Positions 6,534 to 10,117 of a stretch of 10,117 nucleotides of DNA are shown one piece after another. The notes beneath the pieces were generated by a model. That model was given only the letters and a program-made list of their open reading frames with translations. It did no database searches and had not been told where the DNA came from. Origin of the DNA: HGM04593 sp964458275 (GTDB taxonomy: Bacteria; Bacteroidota; Bacteroidia; Bacteroidales; Bacteroidaceae); NCBI GenBank assembly GCA_964458275.1, contig CAYWIE010000063.1:1-10117 (forward strand), in the 5' to 3' direction. Each line of letters starts with the position of its first letter. Positions within the stretch are counted from its first letter, which is position 1. Both the position numbers and the translations under genes were made by a program.

Positions 6534-8941
6534 TCCGCGCCGTTCAATTTAGCTACAACCTCTGCACAGACATCCAATGGGAGTGCTACCTCTTTCATTA
6601 TCGAAGCCGCATCGTCGGCAGTAATATTATCGAAATCCTCTCGTCGTGCAGCAATAATCATTCCTGCCATATCAATCGTTCCGGGACTGATGATACGCTG
6701 CCCGCTGCCCTCTGCAAAATAGCAGTCGGGGCGATGCTTGGCACGCGGAACAACAATAGTGGTCCACCCCTCGCTCGCTTTGTGGAAAGTTATGATATTG
6801 ACAGCCGGCTCGGTTGCTGCGTCATCAATGGGCAGAGCTGACATCAACTTGGCAAAAGACTCTTCCATGCTCTGCTCTGTGGAGGATTTTATCAGGAAGA
6901 GCGGCACAATATATGATGCGCTGAATAGTATTCCGTCTTCCTTGCATCCACAGACGAGGGTTGCATCGCCAAGAATCCTTTTCATCCATTTTGACGTGAG
7001 CATTGGCAGGTGTCTCGATGGCACAGCCTGAAGATGGGCATGGTCGGGAGCCGAAGCACCACATGTGGCTCCATTGTAGAATATCGCCATTCCGCGCCAG
7101 CGTCTGGCTATGAAAAGCATATCCGGATAGAATGGAGCAATCTGCTGAGGTGTATGTTCCTTAGCGACAATAGTATAATGCTCACCGATGATGGGGAACG
7201 GATTGACCAGTATCTCCAATGAACCGCAAATGTCTCTGCCAATCTGCTCTGAGGGTCGGTTGTCGGGACACAAGAAGCAGGGACGTTCGGCAATGCTCTT
7301 TTTGTCAACAGCTGCTGCTGTTGACCTTATACGTGCAGGATTGAACTGCATTTCAATGCCATTGCCGAAGCTTTTGGTCTCAACTGCATCGAGTGCCTTG
7401 TAACGCTCTGCCACATCGCTCCATGCAGCAAGCTGTTTGTCAAAAAAAAACGAGATTCCACGACGGCAAGGACCGGCCCACTCCTTAACTAACTTAATGC
7501 GCTCTCTGAGCTCTTCGCTGCGGATGGAATCTTTATAATAGTTGTTGGCATTGACCTTGTCGCGCGACAGAGCCGCATCGGAGTTTCCTCCCCAACGGCG
7601 GCAGAGATAAAGTACATCATATATGCGTCCTATTCTGTATCGGCGCGATATTTTCAAACCTACGGCATAATCCTCTCCGTAGCTGACATTGGGGAATCCT
7701 ATGCTGCGTATGACAGGAGTGTAAAAGGCACGCGGAGCACCCAACCCGTTTATGCGCAACGCATTGTTGCGACCATTCTCTTCGGTCCACTCTCTGTGGT
7801 CTATAATACCGGGAGGCAATGTTTCCAATTCGAAATTGCAAATTCTGTATGTACCTATCAACATTGCACACTGTTGTCTGTAGAATTCATCTACAATCTT
7901 CTGCAAAGTATCATCACCGCTGTAAATATCGTCGCTGTCGAGTTGCACGGCGAATCGTCCGCACATTTTGCTCTGCACTGCATGATTCCAGCACCCGCCA
8001 ATGCCTAAGGAGGTTGATTCGGGGACAATATGCACTACCCTTCCGTCGTCGAAAGAGTCGATAATTTCGCTTGTTCCATCGGTCGAATGGTTGTCGACAA
8101 CCAGAATATTGAATGTAAATGAACAACTTTGCCTTAGCACTGAGTTGATGGCATCGGCAATCGTGGTCTTTCGGTTAAGCACCGGAATAATTACAGATGC
8201 CTCTACCGGGAATTCTCCCTCAGAGAGGTCTATTTTCTCATATTTTCCGGGACACAGATAACCGCCTAAGCGTTTCAGATGCTCTGTGCATGCAAATTCC
8301 ATCTCCACCTGCACTTCGCGTTGCGCTGGATTTACATAATCGAACTGCTTCTCACCGCTCTTTCTATTGTCATCTTCACACTCGGTATATGCAAATTCCT
8401 TGAAATGGGTGAAAGAGCCTGTTCTGCTCAGAGCCAGCCTCATCTGGTAAAAACCAGCGAACTTGTACATGATCTTCTCCTGTGCAAGATATTCTTTCAA
8501 TGCCGATGTGCGTATCAGAATCAGCGATCCGAAATCGAAATCGTTTCTCAGACTGCCGCATTGATAATCTATCACCGGTGCCTCTTCGCGCTCGCCATCC
8601 ACTACTTTGTAGCAGTCGGAGTAAAGCATTACAGAATTGTCGTTCTGCATCGCATCAACCATTTTCATTATTGTCTCTGCCGAAGGCATTTCTACACTGT
8701 GCTTGGCGACATACAGCAGATAGTCTGCTGTTGCCTGTGATGCCATATTCATAAAGAGAGCGCTGTCGGACAATGAGGTTGTATGTATAACGTCAACCCC
8801 TTCGGGCATGGAAGAGAGTTCTGTTTGCGGAAGGCACCAATAGTGTACCTTGGCAATGCATCCCTGCTCGACAAGATTCCTCACATTGTCATATTCCCCT
8901 GCCGAAGCAGGCATAAAGAGTTCTATATTGCAATTTTTCAT
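6530..8941 (-). CDS. Tandem glycosyltransferase fused to a GalT/HIT-like (DUF4922-type) domain
   Basis: An 803-residue three-part protein without signal peptide or membrane segments. (1) Residues 1-240 look like a diverged GT-A fold: ADYLLYVAKH (72-81), LYSDCY (106-111), DYQCGSLRNDFDFGS (125-139). (2) Residues 247-470 are a canonical family-2 glycosyltransferase: ASVIIPVLNR (248-257), VVDNHSTDGT (281-290), DxD motif in QLDSDD (333-338), GEDYAVGLKI (422-431). (3) Residues about 495-803 match GalT / Ap4A phosphorylase-type HIT enzymes (DUF4922-type): CFLCPDNRP (555-563), whose CxxC could bind zinc as in GalT, NPFPIIGEHYTIV (580-592), and NGATCGASAPDHAHLQ (623-638) with the HxHxQ signature, His636 being the expected nucleotidylated residue. 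It could therefore make or phosphorolyse a nucleotide or sugar-nucleotide and transfer the sugar. It is first in an operon with a good promoter 65 bases before the ATG. A run of nine T (7442-7450) lies at the junction of parts 2 and 3. Confidence 0.87.
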   Translation of the reverse strand: MKNCNIELFMPASAGEYDNVRNLVEQGCIAKVHYWCLPQTELSSMPEGVDVIHTTSLSDSALFMNMASQATADYLLYVAKHSVEMPSAETIMKMVDAMQNDNSVMLYSDCYKVVDGEREEAPVIDYQCGSLRNDFDFGSLILIRTSALKEYLAQEKIMYKFAGFYQMRLALSRTGSFTHFKEFAYTECEDDNRKSGEKQFDYVNPAQREVQVEMEFACTEHLKRLGGYLCPGKYEKIDLSEGEFPVEASVIIPVLNRKTTIADAINSVLRQSCSFTFNILVVDNHSTDGTSEIIDSFDDGRVVHIVPESTSLGIGGCWNHAVQSKMCGRFAVQLDSDDIYSGDDTLQKIVDEFYRQQCAMLIGTYRICNFELETLPPGIIDHREWTEENGRNNALRINGLGAPRAFYTPVIRSIGFPNVSYGEDYAVGLKISRRYRIGRIYDVLYLCRRWGGNSDAALSRDKVNANNYYKDSIRSEELRERIKLVKEWAGPCRRGISFFFDKQLAAWSDVAERYKALDAVETKSFGNGIEMQFNPARIRSTAAAVDKKSIAERPCFLCPDNRPSEQIGRDICGSLEILVNPFPIIGEHYTIVAKEHTPQQIAPFYPDMLFIARRWRGMAIFYNGATCGASAPDHAHLQAVPSRHLPMLTSKWMKRILGDATLVCGCKEDGILFSASYIVPLFLIKSSTEQSMEESFAKLMSALPIDDAATEPAVNIITFHKASEGWTTIVVPRAKHRPDCYFAEGSGQRIISPGTIDMAGMIIAARREDFDNITADDAASIMKEVALPLDVCAEVVAKLNGAE

Positions 8942-9005
8942 ATATCGTTAATTGTTTTTGCCACTGTTTCTAAAAATCAATGATGTACAGCTTTGCATTC
9001 AATAG

Positions 9006-9036
9006 CAAAGATAGCACAAGGAAGATACAGAACAAA
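9006..9036 (-). promoter_or_regulatory. Promoter of the glycosyltransferase-SpoIID-NhaC operon
   Basis: On the minus strand, TTTG (9036-9033) and TATCTTTG (9013-9006) are separated by exactly 19 bases, fitting the Bacteroidetes primary promoter consensus (TTTG, then TAnnTTTG) without mismatch. Transcription would begin near 8999, giving a leader of roughly 58 bases before the ATG at 8941. This separates the operon from the metallo-hydrolase gene upstream. Confidence 0.8.
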
Positions 9037-9042
9037 ATAAAC

Positions 9043-9058
9043 CGTCTGTTTTTAGACG
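9043..9058 (-). terminator. Weak terminator after the metallo-hydrolase gene
   Basis: CGTCT-AAAAAC-AGACG on the minus strand forms a 5-bp hairpin followed by GTTTATTTTGTT. It starts 17 bases after the stop of the metallo-hydrolase gene. The stem is short, so read-through into the operon downstream is possible. Confidence 0.4.
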
Positions 9059-9074
9059 CAGGGACTCACGGATT

Positions 9075-9890
9075 TCAATCCAAGCACAAAGTATATCCTG
9101 TGCAGAATTCGGAGAACAGATGTTCTGAGAACTGCGAGAATATCTTTTTTGCTCTCTCACCGGTGCAATGCCCTGTATGAAGTTTTATATTCCTTTCTTT
9201 TATTGCAGCGGCTATCCCGTATAGCTCCTCGTCGCTTTCATATACAAAATACCCGTCGGAATCGAGCAGATGGAGCCCGCCTACATAATGGGAAATGTCT
9301 CCTTCTGCGGAGTCTATTATATTCAAAGCTCCGCAGTGTGAGCATGGCGACAGTACAACCTTGCCCGAATCGGTATCTGCCGTTACAAATATTTCGTGTG
9401 AAAAATCGTCGGGAGCATCATTCCTCAGCAGTGTGGCATTTGCAGCCGGACGTTTATAAGAATCTTTTATATCCGAAATTATCGAGACTCCTTCACATAG
9501 TGTCATGTTCCTGACTACCGGCACAAACCTTTCGCTGTATTGTTCAAACAAGCTTTGGTCGGGAGAAATGTCTCTTTTTGCTCCGCGACGTGTCGAACAG
9601 AACGAATTTCCGAAAACACTCTGCGAAAGATAGACCTTTGCCTTGCTGTTGTTTTCAAGAAAGGTGCGCAAGCCGCCTGTGTGGTCTGCATGGGCATGCG
9701 AGAGAATAAGATAATCGACATCGGCTATGTCGATGCCAAGAGTACGGGCATTTACTGCAAACAGCGAGGTTGCTCCTGTATCTACAAGAAACGACCTGCC
9801 CTTGTATGCAAAATGTATAGCGAGCCCATGCTCGCAATTCAGCAATCCGTTTGCCGAAGGCTTGTTGTCTGTCAGAATAGTCAATTTCAT
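9075..9890 (-). CDS. Metallo-beta-lactamase-fold hydrolase, COG1237 (DHPPP-synthase-like) type
   Basis: A soluble protein of 271 residues with the complete metal site of the MBL fold: VDTG (36-39), HAHADH (65-70, HxHxDH), His185 in SPCSHCGALNII (181-192), VGGLHL (203-208) and HTGHCTGERA (238-247). The SPCSHCG...N and HCTG blocks are typical of the COG1237 group, which includes the archaeal methanopterin enzyme that makes the ribofuranosylaminobenzene phosphate intermediate; in bacteria its substrate is generally unknown. The frame is open up to 9944, but the added residues would be read from the terminator hairpin at 9940-9968, and MKLTILTDN at 9890 is a natural family start. A -7-like TATCCTTG (9912-9905, one mismatch) lies just upstream. 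The stop is TGA at 9077-9075. It is probably transcribed alone, 133 bases ahead of the next gene on the same strand. Confidence 0.87.
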   Translation of the reverse strand: MKLTILTDNKPSANGLLNCEHGLAIHFAYKGRSFLVDTGATSLFAVNARTLGIDIADVDYLILSHAHADHTGGLRTFLENNSKAKVYLSQSVFGNSFCSTRRGAKRDISPDQSLFEQYSERFVPVVRNMTLCEGVSIISDIKDSYKRPAANATLLRNDAPDDFSHEIFVTADTDSGKVVLSPCSHCGALNIIDSAEGDISHYVGGLHLLDSDGYFVYESDEELYGIAAAIKERNIKLHTGHCTGERAKKIFSQFSEHLFSEFCTGYTLCLD

Positions 9891-9939
9891 ACAATCTGTT
9901 TCTGCAAGGATATTTGAGGGACCGGTGCCATCAGAAAAT

Positions 9940-9968
9940 AACAATGACGGCTTTACGCCGTCATTGTT
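9940..9968 (-). terminator. Terminator of a minus-strand gene ending near the right edge
   Basis: AACAATGACGGC and GCCGTCATTGTT form a perfect 12-bp stem around a 5-base loop. On the minus strand it is followed by ATTTTCT, so it should end a transcript arriving from the right. It precedes the metallo-hydrolase start at 9890 and so supports independent transcription of that gene. Confidence 0.7.
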
Positions 9969-9979
9969 GTCTTGTCTTC

Positions 9980-10003
9980 TTAGAAGCTGTTTAAATTTTA
10001 TTT
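9980..10003 (-). repeat. Recurrent GCTTCTTA motif, copy 4
   Basis: On the minus strand it reads AATAAAATTTAAA followed by CAGCTTCTAAG, nearly identical to the copy at 3515-3538 (differences at four positions). It lies just upstream of the terminator at 9940-9968, in the presumed 3' region of the gene beyond the right edge, which fits the 3'-end placement of the other copies. Confidence 0.5.
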
Positions 10004-10117
10004 TAATATTTCATCGATTTGACTTAATCGTTTGAAGAATAAACACTTGAAGTTATTTTGGGAAGAGCGTGGTAACGATTTGGGAATCGTGCGAATTTCT
10101 GCGGTTTGCGGTAGCAA

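Noticed and set aside
9891..9944. 18-residue N-terminal extension of the metallo-hydrolase
   Set aside because: It would be translated starting inside a terminator stem, while MKLTILTDN at 9890 matches the usual start of the fold.
10019..10117. Plus-strand open frame running off the right edge
   Set aside because: It has no ATG and competes with open minus-strand frames; the nearby terminator favours the minus strand.
1..10117. CRISPR arrays, tRNA or rRNA genes, insertion sequences
   Set aside because: No regularly spaced direct repeats, RNA gene signatures or transposase motifs were seen on either strand.

Overview
The window looks like chromosomal DNA from a member of the Bacteroidetes, most likely Bacteroidales. 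Upstream regions are AT-rich and lack Shine-Dalgarno sequences. Several starts are preceded by the Bacteroidetes -7 box TAnnTTTG, once with a perfectly spaced TTTG -33 box. The proteins (short CstA, NhaC, a GT2/DUF4922-type fusion, COG1237-type metallo-hydrolase) are of kinds common in that order. I cannot place it to genus.

Left part, plus strand (1-3504): a PLP-dependent beta-eliminating lyase of the tryptophanase/tyrosine phenol-lyase family, with its own promoter and a strong terminator. A 280-base spacer full of inverted repeats follows, then a short CstA-type carbon-starvation transporter that ends in a long two-way terminator. The lyase family makes pyruvate and ammonia from amino acids, and CstA-family carriers move pyruvate or peptides, so the two may be linked in amino-acid catabolism, although they appear to be separately transcribed.

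Middle (3505-3754): an intergenic stretch between convergent genes. It holds a very long near-perfect hairpin and one copy of a short motif (GCTTCTTA on the minus strand) that recurs at gene ends in this window.

Right part, minus strand (9890 down to 3755): a COG1237-type metallo-beta-lactamase-fold hydrolase, then, after a weak terminator and a near-consensus promoter, a tight three-gene operon. The first gene is an 803-residue fusion of an N-terminal GT-A-like domain, a canonical family-2 glycosyltransferase domain and a GalT/Ap4A-phosphorylase-like (DUF4922-type) nucleotidyl-transfer domain. It overlaps by ATGA with a SpoIID/LytB-domain protein that has no signal peptide. An NhaC-type antiporter follows 13 bases later. 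The fused transferase plus apparently cytoplasmic SpoIID-type enzyme is the most interesting unit here: it suggests an uncharacterised route that makes, activates or trims a glycan or muropeptide. A terminator at 9940-9968 indicates that another minus-strand gene ends near the right edge, but its reading frame cannot be decided.
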